Below, one piece after another: positions 22,701 to 34,391 of a DNA stretch of 64,000 nucleotides (the first letter of the stretch is position 1; each line of letters opens with the position of its first letter). Source of the stretch: Piscicola geometra (Eukaryota; Annelida; Clitellata; Hirudinida; Piscicolidae); contig OX030956.1 in assembly GCA_943735955.1 (NCBI GenBank), forward strand, positions 897,912-961,911, written 5' to 3'. The notes under the pieces are model-generated. The model did no database searches. It was given only the letters and a program-made list of their open reading frames with translations, and was not told the DNA's origin. The position numbers and the translations under genes were made by a program.

Positions 22701-25700
22701 ACAATCCCTACTACTATGATGCCGTATCCGTGGAACTATTGGAACCCTACTCCAACTAAAACTATTCGACTTGATTTGCAATTGAGTGAAATTGGACTTG
22801 CGCATTTAACTTTTAAAACGGATCTTGAAGCGGATTCAGTCAGCATACAAGTAAATTTTATTAGATCAATAAGATTTAAAAATAATGTAACATTTATTTT
22901 TTAGTAAATAACTATTAATTAAAAACTATCTAAAAAAACTATGTTATCTTTTTATATATGTGAAGAAAAAAATTGTTACACTTTCTCCCAATATTCAGGC
23001 TTCGTTCTTTGACGACGTAACCAATTCGAACACCTATCAAAGTCACTACCTTAGCAAATTTGAAACCAGAGACAAAGAAGGCATACAGCTAAATGTTTTA
23101 AGTACAGATCCAATCATCAAGGTATTTTATTTTATTTAGTATATCAGATTCAATTTTTTATCTATTAAAAATAATCACAGCCGGGTCTCAGATTGAAATT
23201 TGAAATACTTTCTCTTGTTCCCATAAAAAGATATAACCTCCAAGTTAGTGAATTTATTATTGAAAAATTTAGATTTTTAGTTTTATTCGTTTTTCTATTA
23301 TAAAATTCTTTAAAATTTTCACAGATCATCTCCAAAGGAAACGTAGTGCAAAGCTATAATCACAAGACATCACTGGCAAATGTAGTCTTCTATAGATATA
23401 TTTTCTTGAGTCAATCTCTTGTCACTCAATTGGCCCCAGAGGCTCGATTTGTAGTTTCCTACGTGACGAGTAATGGAGAGTTGATTGCAGACAGCATGGT
23501 CCTGAATGTAGTGGATTACATGGCAAACAAGGTTATGATCCATTAACAATTTTATGTTAAATTCATAAAATAGTTATTTCATAATTTTAATAAAAGTATG
23601 TGTTGAAATACATAAAGATTTTTTTAAACATCAAATTTTCAGGTCTCCTTGTTTTTCAATAAAAACGTCACCGAGCCTGGAGACCAAAGCGTGATTTTGA
23701 ATGTTAAGACTGATAGTAAGTCGTTTGTGGGCTTTCTGGGAGTGGATCAGTCGGTTTTGTTGCTTGACAAGGGCAATGACATCACCCAAAACAAGGTTTC
23801 AGTTTTGATTTTGATATTTTGCCTCAAGTTAAGTTAAGTTTTGATTGTAACCTTTTGCTTCAAGAGATCATCGTTTTTTGCTACTATATTGGCTAAATGT
23901 TAGCAAAGTTTTTTTTAAATAATTTTTTTCTCTTTTATTTGAAATTAATTGTACTAAGTTCAAAACAGTACAAGAAAAATAGTCACAATTTAATAAAATC
24001 TATTTATTTAGTTAGAGAATAAAACTAAAACTTAAAAAAATCTTGAATAACTTATATTTGAAAATTCGATTTGTTTAAGATATCTTTGTATAAAATGTAG
24101 TCAATATGTGGATAATGTAGCGGAAAATAGCAATTTAATATTTTTTTGGCTTTTTGAGTTCGAAAATGGAAGTTCACTGGATCTTTCATTGTTTTTTCAT
24201 TCTTAAACACTCAATTATTAACAGGTTGCCAACGAGTTAGACACTTACAGCCAAATTAATTTCAATCCATCTTACCCGATGCCTTTGGCTGCAAGGTGTT
24301 TTGACTGTAGCTTTTGGCCTGTCAGACTTGGGGGAAGCAACACTGATACTATTTTTTCGGTTGGTAGAATGCTATTTTAAAATATTGATTGATTGAAATG
24401 TTGAGACAGTTAACTATGAAAATAGTTTAAGTTTTAAATTGATTATTAATGCATAAAGTTTTCGGATATATTCACAATTAATATAACTCCATTAAAATCT
24501 GGGTACTCAGAGCTGAAAATTTTTTTGCTACCCTTATAAACAATTTTAACTCTTCAAAACTATATAGAGATTGTTAGGGGATTATGCATTATATTTTATT
24601 ATTAAAAATTGACAGAACGCTGGATTGTTCGTGATTACGGATCTTTATGTAAAGAAAACCGAGTATTACCCATCCTATTGTTCGTTTTAAAACTTTAAAA
24701 TAGATTCAAGTTTATGAACTATTTTATAAAAATAAATTATTTAATGAATACAAAAATTTTAAGTAGTCTTTCTTATTACAGATCATTTTCGTGATGATTA
24801 TTTAATGCCGGGAGCTACTATGATGATGCCTATGCCAACGACTATGGGTATGGTTATGGCAACAAGAATACAAGAAGACGTTAAAGAAAAGTCTGATTCA
24901 GCAAAACCTGGATCTGGTTCTCCTCCAGCAATCAAAGTCAGAAAGAATTTTCCCGAAACTTTTATTTGGACCGAAACATTTGCCGAGTAATTATTTTAGC
25001 ATGTTTTATGAAGATCAAAGTTTGATGTTTTTCTCAACATAGCTTTTTTTGAAGTAAATATAAAATATATAATTCATGAAAAAATTCTAAACAGCGATTA
25101 TGGTCAGAGCTATCTCAACCTAACGGTACCCGACACAATTACCACTTGGGTCGCTACAGCATTCTCCGTTAGCTCAAAGTCGGGACTTGGTATCACTACT
25201 AATCCTGCTAAGGTTTGTTTGTTTGAATTTAATTTTAGTTTAAATTATTTTGAAAAAAAGTGATAAATAGCTTAGCTTTAAATTTAAAATAAATGACAAT
25301 TTTATTGATTCTAGAGTTTCTTTAGACTACAGTTAATTTCTATATATATTTAGTTGGGCGTCATAAAACCATTGTTCATCTCTTTGGACCTTCCTTACTC
25401 TGTTGTAAGAGGAGAAGAGTTTGTCTTGCAAGTTAACATCTTCAACTACGTTGGAACAAACCTCACAGTACGAAACTGAATTCAAAAACTTATTTTAATA
25501 TTCAAAATATATATTGTTAAAACATTTTTTAAAGTTTGATTAGACTCTATCTCTTTTTAATTAATACTTCTTCTTTATCAAACAGGCTGAAGTGAAGTTG
25601 ATGGCTTCAAAATTTTTCAAAGTGATAGATTGTAAAACCAAAGCACCAGACTCCATCGAAATAGTCAAGAGAATAGAGGTGAGTACACTACAAAGTAAAA

Positions 25701-28700
25701 ACTTTTTAAATGAAAATTAAACTTATTTTGTTTGATTTTACAAAGACATCAATGTATTGATAGCTTGAAGACAGCAAGGGTTCTGCAGTTTTCTTTTGGA
25801 TCGTCGCAACATCCTTAGGCCATATTCCAATCGAAATTAGAGCCTTGACAGGAACTCATGCTGACGCCATTAAAGCAACTCTGCTCGTTAAGGTTGGTTC
25901 ACTATATTGATTGTGAAAGATTCTTTAGTTTTAGTTTACGGAATTGATACTATACAGAATTTATCACGAGGCAAATTATTATATAGATTTAAAAAGGGAA
26001 TATAATACTCGAATTCAAACTTCAGCCAGAAGGACAAACCCAGTCATACACTGCGTCGGAGCTCATTCAGCTGAAAGCAGGAGGCGTTTTAAACTCTACT
26101 TTTGAAGTGGATCTGCCTCCAGGAAATATTTTGGTATCTGGCTCGGTTAAAATAGAACTAACTCTGATCGGTGAGACTTGCTTATTCAAAATTAAGAATT
26201 TATTGTATTGATTATCTTTTGACTAAAGAATTTATTTGATTCTCACTAAGGTGATATCATTGGATCGGCGCTGAACAACATCCAAGACCTTTTGAAAATG
26301 CCTTACGGGTGTGGAGAACAGAACCTTTTGAGCTTTGCACCTGACGTTTACATCCTGCATTATCTGCAGATATCACGAAGGCTCACTGCGGAAATTAAGA
26401 ACATGGCCCTTGAGTTTATCACTTCAGGTAGGCAAGAAAACTATTTTTTACAAACAAAGCCTAATTTAGCACGTTTAAAGATTGATTTTGTTGCATATAG
26501 TTAGCTTAACAGTGTATTTAATCCTTAGAATAAGAAAAATTTGACTTTCTCCTAGGATACCAAAGGCAACTGACCTACCAAAGATGGGATGGTTCTTTCA
26601 GTGCTTTTGGTCAAAGTGACCAAGCTGGTAGTACTTGGTAGGTACTTTGCTGAAAATACGGATTTTTTGATACACATAAAAAAAATTTGGAAAAAAATTT
26701 CAAGCATTAAACTCAATAGTTTAATACTTGAAAAAATTGTAGCCTTAAGGAATGTTAATCATACTTTTTATATACCTTTTCGTATTTCTTGAAAAATTGA
26801 AGCAGGTTTCTCTTGAAACTCTGAGCATCTCATCCATAATTTTAATTTATTTAATTTATGAATTTGAGTAAAAAAATAACATAAATGTTTTTAGCTAGTC
26901 AGTCAACAATGTTGACATAGTCTAGACTGACTCAACATACTTGTATCTCCGCATCTTTTATTGCTAGTTTTATTTAAATTGAGTTTTATCATCTTGGGCT
27001 TAGATTTCCAAATCCGCTTTTCTAAGATTTTTGTACTTATGTTCATGTAGTCTCAAAACGGGCTTCAAGCAATTCAAGTGATTATACATATTTTATTCTA
27101 CTTTTGTTATTAAAACACTTAAAAACAGAACGCGTAGTGGTCTATGTTAAAAGTATTTGTTCATATTTATTTAATGAAGCCATCAAAATTTCTCTTAGCA
27201 TTGAATTCATGGCTTCAAAAGAGCTTATTTCATTCAAAAACAGGTTGAGCGCTTTCACGATTAAGTGCTTCAGCCAAGCTCGAGACTACATTCCGATTAA
27301 CGATCAAAAGATCGAACAGACTCTTTCGTGGATAATTAGAAACCAGAACGCTGACGGAAGCTTTGTTGAGCCCCCTGGCGGTAGAGTCATCCATACTAAC
27401 ATGCAGGTACATTTTTCTCATTGAAAATTTTTTTAACTTGTATTAATATATTTTCATTAATATTTAACTCAATTGAGAAAAAATTTATTCCTTCAAGGGC
27501 GGATCATCTTCTGGAGTTGCTTTGACTGCCTACGTCGCCATTTCTCTGCTCGAAAATAAAAATAACTCAGCGGTGAGTTTAAATAAATTGTGGAAAAACT
27601 ATAAATAATTTTCACACTTTGTTTCATTTTAGATTAGTCGCATTGTTATCGAGTCAAGCATCGAAAAGGCCACTGCGTACCTAGAAGGTTCTTATTCGGC
27701 ATACTCAAGCGACTCGTACGCACTGGCAATCATAGCTTATGCCTTGCACAAAGCCGAGAGTTCTAAGCTGCAAGAGATTCTCATGATCCTTAACAAGTTG
27801 GCTATAGATGAAGGTATGCCACTTGTCGTTTTTAGCAATAAAATTAGTGAATATTAAAAAATCTTATTTTTTAATATCTCACTTATCTAGGCGGCCTAAG
27901 GCACTGGAAAAGTAAAGAAAACACTCCCTCGGATACGTGGCAATCGCACTACGGCCATCCTGCCACTTATGACATCGAACTAGCCTCATATGTCCTTCTG
28001 ATCTTCGCTGAACAGAGAGACCTCGGTCGTGCTTTACCAGTCGCTAAGTGGCTTTTGACACAAAGAAATGCCTTCGGAGGATTTGAGTCGACTCAGGTAG
28101 GTCTGAGTTTTCACAATAAAATGTATGAAGCTAATGAACTTTTCTATTATTGTTTATCAGCTTTCTTGAAAAAATTATTGGAAAATGATTTTTTCAAACA
28201 TTTAAAAACGTAGGACACTGTTCTAGGCTTGGAAGCGTTGGCTTCATTTGCTGCGCTCATTGCTGCTCCCACAAATGGAAGTGGGATCTTAGTCAGTGTC
28301 AAAAATGACTTTGATGGAAAAATTCACAAGTTTGATCCAATTACCCAATACAATGCCTTGGTATTGCAGTCTGTTCAAGTAAGTTTAATTTCAAAATAAA
28401 TGAATTTAACAAATTACAAATTTCAGTATACTTTTTATTTAGAAAAGCATGAAATAGTTTAGATCAAACCACCATAAAATGAACTAGCTGCCGGGAGAAA
28501 CGAAGCTAGTCTCGATGTCTGCAGAGAACGAAGGAGTGGCTCTGGCCCAACTCATCGTCACCTACAACGTCATCACTGGGGAGAAGAATAAAGTCTTGAG
28601 GCTCAATCACTCTACCTCCATTGAGAATTCCACTCTTACTCTCGAGATAAACACAAAGTTTTTTTGTTTTTTTTACAATTAATTATTAACAATTTGAACA

Positions 28701-29408
28701 AATGATTGACTAAAAAATCATGATACTTTCATTTAAACTTTAAAAACTGGAATTACAAATTCATATAAATTGTTAAAGTTGGGTTGGAGATGAAGTGAGT
28801 GGAATGGTCGTTATAGAAGTAAGACTTTTGACTGGATATACTGTCGTGAATACGGATGCGATTGGGAAACAGATTGGCCAGACTTTCAAGAAATTGGAAA
28901 AAACGCAAAACAAACTAGCTATTTACCTTGACGAAGTTTGACTAATATAATTTTACGTTTTCGTTCTTATTCAATAATATATTTAACAATTTTCTACAGT
29001 TTCAGATAACATGTTTTGATTTAAATATATGACAAAATACCTTACATGCCCAAACATAATCATAAACCTTTCTCAGTTGACCAAGGAAAATCTAGTATTT
29101 TTGCTTTATTTCCAAGAATACATTCCAGTCAGCAAGGTAAAGCCTGCTCTCGTCAAGGTTTACCGCTACTATGATCCAGGTTCGCGATTGTCGTAGCCGA
29201 AAACGAATATTTAATAGTTCGTTTACAAAAAAGATAGTTCTACTAATAAACTATTAGAGGGAATAATTTTTGTTTACTTTTGTTAGATTAGACTTTGAAA
29301 AAATATATAGTAATTTGATAAATTTGAAATGCAGAATACGTGGCTTCAGCTTTCTATTCAGCAACCAGCGACAACACGTGGGAGGGTGCTTGTCCCCTCT
29401 GTTGCTGT
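19762..29408 (+). CDS. Thioester-containing protein A (TEP/A2M/C3 superfamily), 1523 aa
   Basis: Secreted complement-like protein. A signal peptide (about residues 1-20) is followed by macroglobulin domains, '[14 protein letters not shown]' in exon 4, the bait-position linker in exon 19 ahead of '[10 protein letters not shown]', the thioester GCGEQ (residues 1026-1030) and His1143, then the receptor-binding domain and a Cys-rich 'CPLCC' end. Exons: 19762-19823, 19996-20156, 20400-20425, 20546-20699, 20820-20890, 21046-21094, 21248-21321, 21424-21463, 21566-21668, 21834-21936, 22097-22342, 22470-22850, 22999-23121, 23181-23243, 23325-23531, 23643-23795, 24225-24359, 24616-24679, 24782-24986, 25095-25212, 25354-25467, 25586-25678, 25764-25892, 26026-26170, 26251-26427, 26556-26637, 27244-27406, 27498-27572, 27633-27813, 27891-28096, 28214-28378, 28488-28657, 28779-28935, 29077-29179, 29335-29406, then AA of a split TAA. 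Every phase matches. Function as opsonin or protease trap is inferred from family. Confidence 0.95.
22588..22730 (+). other. Pro/Thr-rich insertion in TEP-A exon 12
   Basis: Residues about 398-450 form a low-complexity Pro/Thr-rich stretch with repeats of the type '[18 protein letters not shown]' and '[13 protein letters not shown]', a likely O-glycosylated mucin-like loop. It is flanked by two similar 'YPW' segments ('NYPWWY' and 'PYPWNYWNP'). TEP-B has just 'HPWNYWNP' at this place, so exon 12 is 156 bp (52 codons) longer here and the frame is kept. Confidence 0.85.
24782..24986 (+). other. TEP-A bait-position linker exon (exon 19)
   Basis: The exon encodes a Met/Pro-rich then charged low-complexity segment ('[16 protein letters not shown]', '[18 protein letters not shown]') followed by the conserved '[10 protein letters not shown]'. 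This is the position of the A2M bait region. No R-X-K/R-R furin site is visible. Confidence 0.7.
26307..26321 (+). other. TEP-A thioester motif GCGEQ
   Basis: GGG TGT GGA GAA CAG encodes Gly-Cys-Gly-Glu-Gln, which forms the internal Cys-Gln thioester. The matching histidine codon (CAT, 27392-27394, in '[10 protein letters not shown]') lies 116 residues after the Cys. Confidence 0.97.
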
Positions 29409-29637
29409 GAGTTCAATAATAAAAAATGTATTTTTTTCAACGCTCAAATCAATGAAATTGTTAAGTTCTTTTTTTAAACATCGACAATAAATATTTTCAG
29501 AAGGATGCGATCAGCTTTTAAGAACCATCTGAAAAACATTGTTTAATCATTTCAGACAATGTAATGGTTCTGAATTTTACTGAATGTATTTCTCTAATAG
29601 ATAAACTTTGATAAATTTTATTAATACGGAATTGATC

Positions 29638-29643
29638 AATAAA
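29638..29643 (+). terminator. TEP-A polyadenylation signal
   Basis: AATAAA in the context TGATCAATAAATTTG, about 230 bp after the stop. TEP-B has the identical TGATCAATAAATTTG context. Confidence 0.75.
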
Positions 29644-29659
29644 TTTGGAAATTTGTTTT

Positions 29660-30767
29660 TTGTGTACTATTTTTTATTTCTCAAAAAATAAAATATATAT
29701 ATATTCTTTATCGAAAGCTTGGAAAATAAAAAAAATCGAAGCACAAATAAAATGACAATTTTCTGAGTGAACCTTTATTTTATAAACTAACATCACAGGG
29801 AGCGTAATTGAGGCTTAGACTTGTTAGAACAAAGGTAACAGTGCCCACCTTCTAAGACCATGGTTTCCGAAATGGCCATTGTTCCACGGAAAATGAGAAA
29901 TAATCTTCCACTGTGCTTGAACAATATGAAGTGGTATTTGTTAGCTTGAAACATCCGCTGATGATTCCTAGTAGTGATTGAATTTGCAAAAATTACCCAA
30001 ATGTGAAGTATTAAAGTCGCTTTTTTTCTGAAAATAGTTTTAGTGGCTATAAAAAAGTATTATTATCCAGTATCGAAATTTTTGTTTCAAATGTTTTGCC
30101 AATAAAATTATCAACTGTAGATAAAAAAGGATGGGTAATACAGCAACCAATACTAAAATTTTCTCTTATACTGTATTACACAATACCGAGGCTTCAATAA
30201 AAAGACTCCCTGTGTGATATCTCCGTAGATTTGCACAAGTTCACTGCCTCTATAAACTATAAATTTTGCGATCGGTTTAGAAATTGCACCGTTTAAGAAA
30301 GAGCATGTGCAATTTAGAAACTTTTACTTTTTTGCCTCAATCTATAAATTTTTCGCTATTCAAACATTTGAGACTTTTCACAAACTCGGTTGAGCGAAAG
30401 ATGGAAAAGCAAAAACAGTGTTTTGCTGACTTCTGCAATCATGTTTATGCGTGTAATAATCGGAGTCCGTTATAGAAAGTTCTTGAGCAAGAGATTAATC
30501 AAAATATTTTCACTAAAACTTGCTGAATTGTGCAGAATATTTTTTTAAATTTAATTATAATCTAATTGTTAATTATTTTATGGAGTATTTTAGCAACCCC
30601 CAATCGATTTGTATTAATTGTCCATTATTTAAAACTACGATGCATGCATTTAAGATTTTGATTTACTGATTTCAAATGAAATTTTTGAAATATTTTAATT
30701 GATATAAAATGTATTCCTTTTTTAAAGCACACTTTAAATGCTGTTTTTACGTCATAATTTTAATGCC
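29660..30767. other. Intergenic region between TEP-A and the retrotransposon
   Basis: No gene recognised. An imperfect inverted pair, ATCACAGGGAG at about 29792 and CTCCCTGTGTGAT at about 30206, brackets about 430 bp and may mark a small DNA element. No target duplication is obvious. Confidence 0.4.
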
Positions 30768-32341
30768 CAACTGGTACCGGCTCCGATGGCTTGCCACAAT
30801 GGTATCTCCAACTAATTGCACCCGTAATCAGTACTCCACTTTACATCATCTTCAACAATTGCATTAACACTTCTTATTTTCCTCTTCAGTGGAAATCCAG
30901 CATTATTCATCCCATCCCCAAAACTAAACATCCAATATCGCCTCAAGACTTTCGCCCCATTTCACTCCAATATTATCACGCCTCCTCGAAAAAAGCATAG
31001 TTTCTCAATATATATACCCTTGCTTCAATCACCCTTCAGTAATACCTATTCTTAAAGATCAATTCGCCTTTCGCCCATCAGGTTCTCCCACTTCTGCCAT
31101 AATTGCTATCACGTATACGATCACTTCACTTCTCAAAACTAATAGTCATGTTCACCTTATTGCTCTTGACTTTACTAAAGCCTTTGACACTCTTGATCAC
31201 CATACCCTCGCCTCCAATCTTGCACTTCTTCCTCTTGATGACAACCTATATAACTTCATTTCATTCCTTTCCAACCGATTACATTCCACCATTTATTTAA
31301 ATCAACTTTCTAATATCCTACCCATCAACTCTAGCGTGGTCCAAGGCTCAGTTCTTGGTCCATCTACCTTTATAATCAACGCCTCTTCACCTCAACCCTA
31401 TCACCCTTCTAATTATATTTTACAATTCGCTGACGACACCTATCTCATTATTCCATCATCTAACACCCACACCATCCAATCAGAGCTTGAATCCCTCTCT
31501 AAGTGGGCCAAGCTCAGTAATCTCTCACTCAACCTCAAAAAATCATTTGAACTCATAGTCCATAATAGTTATAAACGCATCACACTACCAACTTTACATC
31601 CTTCCATTCAACGCACTAACAAACTCACTATCTTAGGTATCACATTCACTGACACCCTTAACATTTCACCACACATAGATCACATTATCAATAAATGCTT
31701 TCAAACTTTTCATGCCATCAAAACAATCCGTTCCCATGGACTCTTTGGTGCCAAACTCTTTGACATCACTGAGTCCCTCATCATCTCTCACCTAAAATAT
31801 GCAGCTCCTTCTTGGTCTGATTTTGCTAATCAGCCTCACATTAAGCAACTCCAGTCCCTAATTAATAAACTCATAAGACTTAACTACCTTCCCTCTCTCT
31901 ACCCATCTATCACTTCTATGTTTACCACTTTAGACACCAAACTATTCTTTAAAATATCTACTAACTCTGACCATGTTCTTCACCACTTCTTACCCCCCCT
32001 TAAAAAATCTACTCATAACTTAAGACCCCGTAAACACAATTTTGATACCCCTATATATACTACGCTTGAAAGTAAAACATTCCTCCCTCGTCTTCTTAAA
32101 TATCACATTCTATAATTTACATTTATATTTATATTATCATCTCTGATTCTTATTACTTATTTATCTACTTAATTATTACCTATTCACCATATCCTTTGTC
32201 TTGTAGTAATTTTTTTTCAAACCATTATCATTAGCATCAGTATCCTATAATTATCTACTATTATCTAGTATCTTATGCAACATGTAACACGGCCTGCGTC
32301 TGTCAAACCGTGATCAATAAAGACTATAAAAAAAATATTTA
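30768..32341 (+). mobile_element. 5'-truncated non-LTR retrotransposon (Jockey/CR1-like RT)
   Basis: Frameshifted reverse transcriptase whose motifs can be read in order. 'WKSSIIHPIPKTKHP' and 'DFRPISL' are at 30880-30965. 'ALDFTKAFDTLDHHTL' (palm A) is near 31165-31210. 'VVQGSVLGPSTF' and the catalytic 'FADDTYLIIPSS' are at 31336-31460. 'SKWAKLSNLSLNLKKS' (thumb) is at about 31500-31550, and the frame ends at 32115. The last 259 codons are open, but the region upstream has shifts and no start. A short 3'UTR ends in CAATAAAGACTATAAAAAAAA. Codons are C- and T-rich, unlike the host genes. It lies between the two TEP genes. Confidence 0.88.
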
Positions 32342-34205
32342 AAAAAATGATAATAATCTAATATAAGCAACTCATGGACTCAAGAAGGAAATAATGTATT
32401 TTTGGCATAACTTTTGTTTTATATATCTTATAATTTCTCATATTAAGTAAATTATATAACTGAAAGTTAAAGTTGTATCTCGTTGAAATTAGCATATCAA
32501 CTTTGAAGAAATTATTGGAAGCTTTAAAAGGAAACACTTAACATAAAATGCGCACTTGATTATTTCTTGAGGTTTTCAAGTAATGAGTGGTTGCGATTTT
32601 TTTACCCATTGCCAGTCTCTGAAAAAGCCCTGATTATTGAAACTATTTGAAGCTTTGTGAATAATATATAATAAAGTATATGTGAGTATTATATAATAAA
32701 GTAAGTAAGTTTATTAAATATCTATACTAGATAATTAGAATAAAATCATGATTTATTGAGAAGAGGATCCTTATTCTGAAAATCGAAAAAAAAGTCTCTT
32801 ATATAAATCTGCTTGTATTATAAGTATTGCCGAGTGATTAAAAAGCGACACGTATCAGCTAACGGAAATGATTTATGATTCTTATTGATTGAGCTTAACA
32901 CTTGAGAGAAGAACGTAAAAAGTTTATAAGATCCATCGGTCTGAAAGTCTTATTTGAAAATTATAAATAAGATTTTTAGATCTAAGGCTTTGTATATATT
33001 TTAAGAGTTTATCAAATTTATTAAAAAATCTGAATATTCCTCATGATGAAACGTTTAAGAATTTTATTTCAAAAGATGTACATCAATGAAGTAACTAAAG
33101 CTTTTAAGCTCCTATTATCGTGATCATTAATTCTTTAGCTTAGAACCAACTCTTGGTTTTTTAACGTTGCAATCGAAGTTTTTTTATTCTCAGGATCTTG
33201 GTATTTTATCGATTTGAGTAACATCGCAAAATATATTTCTAATGTTTTTCATGTTTTCAGCACCCAATAAAGAGGAGTTTACATATAGTTTCATAGAAAA
33301 AAATCGAAAAAAATATGGTGTGGGCGTTAATTACACCTGTTTCTAGAATCTCTAATTATGAGAGTTTTTTCTGATTTTTATTTTAAGTAGCTTTTTTCAA
33401 TTCTCAAATTAATTTTTTTAAATAATCTAACAAGCTTTTGGGTTTGTTAAAATAATTATTATCAGCATAAATTAATTAGTTCATTCACTTCCAAACTGAC
33501 ATAATAGTTTAATGAAGACAATTATTTATCTTGGAAAAAAGTATTTATTCAATGAACTGAAAAATAAAAAAATTATTGCATTTCATCATCTGTGAGAAAT
33601 GTGATTAAAAAGTTACCTAAAATGATATTCATAAACTGAATCTTCAGTTCTAGACGAATACGAGTGCTATGATTTGAAAACGTTATATTAAAAAAAAGTT
33701 TGTTTCGCAAGCCCAATCCATATTTTTTTGATTGCCTGTTTCATAGAAGCCGTGGTTCTACCTTCATCTGAGCTTGCGTTATAGCGCTGACGTATAAATT
33801 GTTATTATTCGTCTTGTAATTGGCATCCAAAAAAATATATTAGCAAACCTATTGCTAAAATATTTGTAGCAGCTGCTTGAGGAGTCGCAATGTATGCTTG
33901 TCTTTCAATCTCGGTGTCTTGGGACATTTCAAATTTCATCAGCTTTCATTTGTTAGTGTATGTATATTATCGTGTAGTTTATATGACACAAAAACTAAAA
34001 ACATGCGTTTACATAAATGTGCTGTTAAATACGTTATAATCGATGAAAAAGATAAAAGCGTGTGTGTTAAACGTGTTGCGCAGTATCAAAAATATTAATT
34101 TTGAAATTGAACGAATACTTTTCAAATTACACATCACCAAACATTGTAAAAAAATTATATAAAAATGTAAAATCGCAGATGTGAAGCATCTGCTAACATA
34201 TAGAA
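32342..34205. other. Intergenic AT-rich region upstream of TEP-B
   Basis: No gene recognised. A short local duplication (ATATAATAAAGTA twice) is at 32667-32702. The 73-codon frame at 33877-34098 shows no family features. Confidence 0.45.
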
Positions 34206-34210
34206 AGCGG

Positions 34211-34266
34211 TATAAAAGAACGATCCTAAGCTGATTGATCTTCAGTCCTGTAGATACAACTTACAG
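34211..34266 (+). promoter_or_regulatory. TEP-B core promoter and 5' leader exon
   Basis: TATAAAAG at 34211-34218, then an arthropod-type initiator TCAGT at 34242-34246, about 32 bp downstream. The leader ends at 34266 with the donor TTACAG|GTATGT. The acceptor CTTCCAG ends at 34391, directly before the ATG at 34392, so the 5'UTR lies almost wholly in a separate exon. Confidence 0.7.
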
Positions 34267-34391
34267 GTATGTTATTCAAAATTAATTTTTGATTAGAACT
34301 TCATATAATTCAAGTTGAGAATCATAAATCTAACCTTATTTTTCAAAAGTAAATAATATATTCAGGTTTATAATTGCTAACATTCTTCCAG

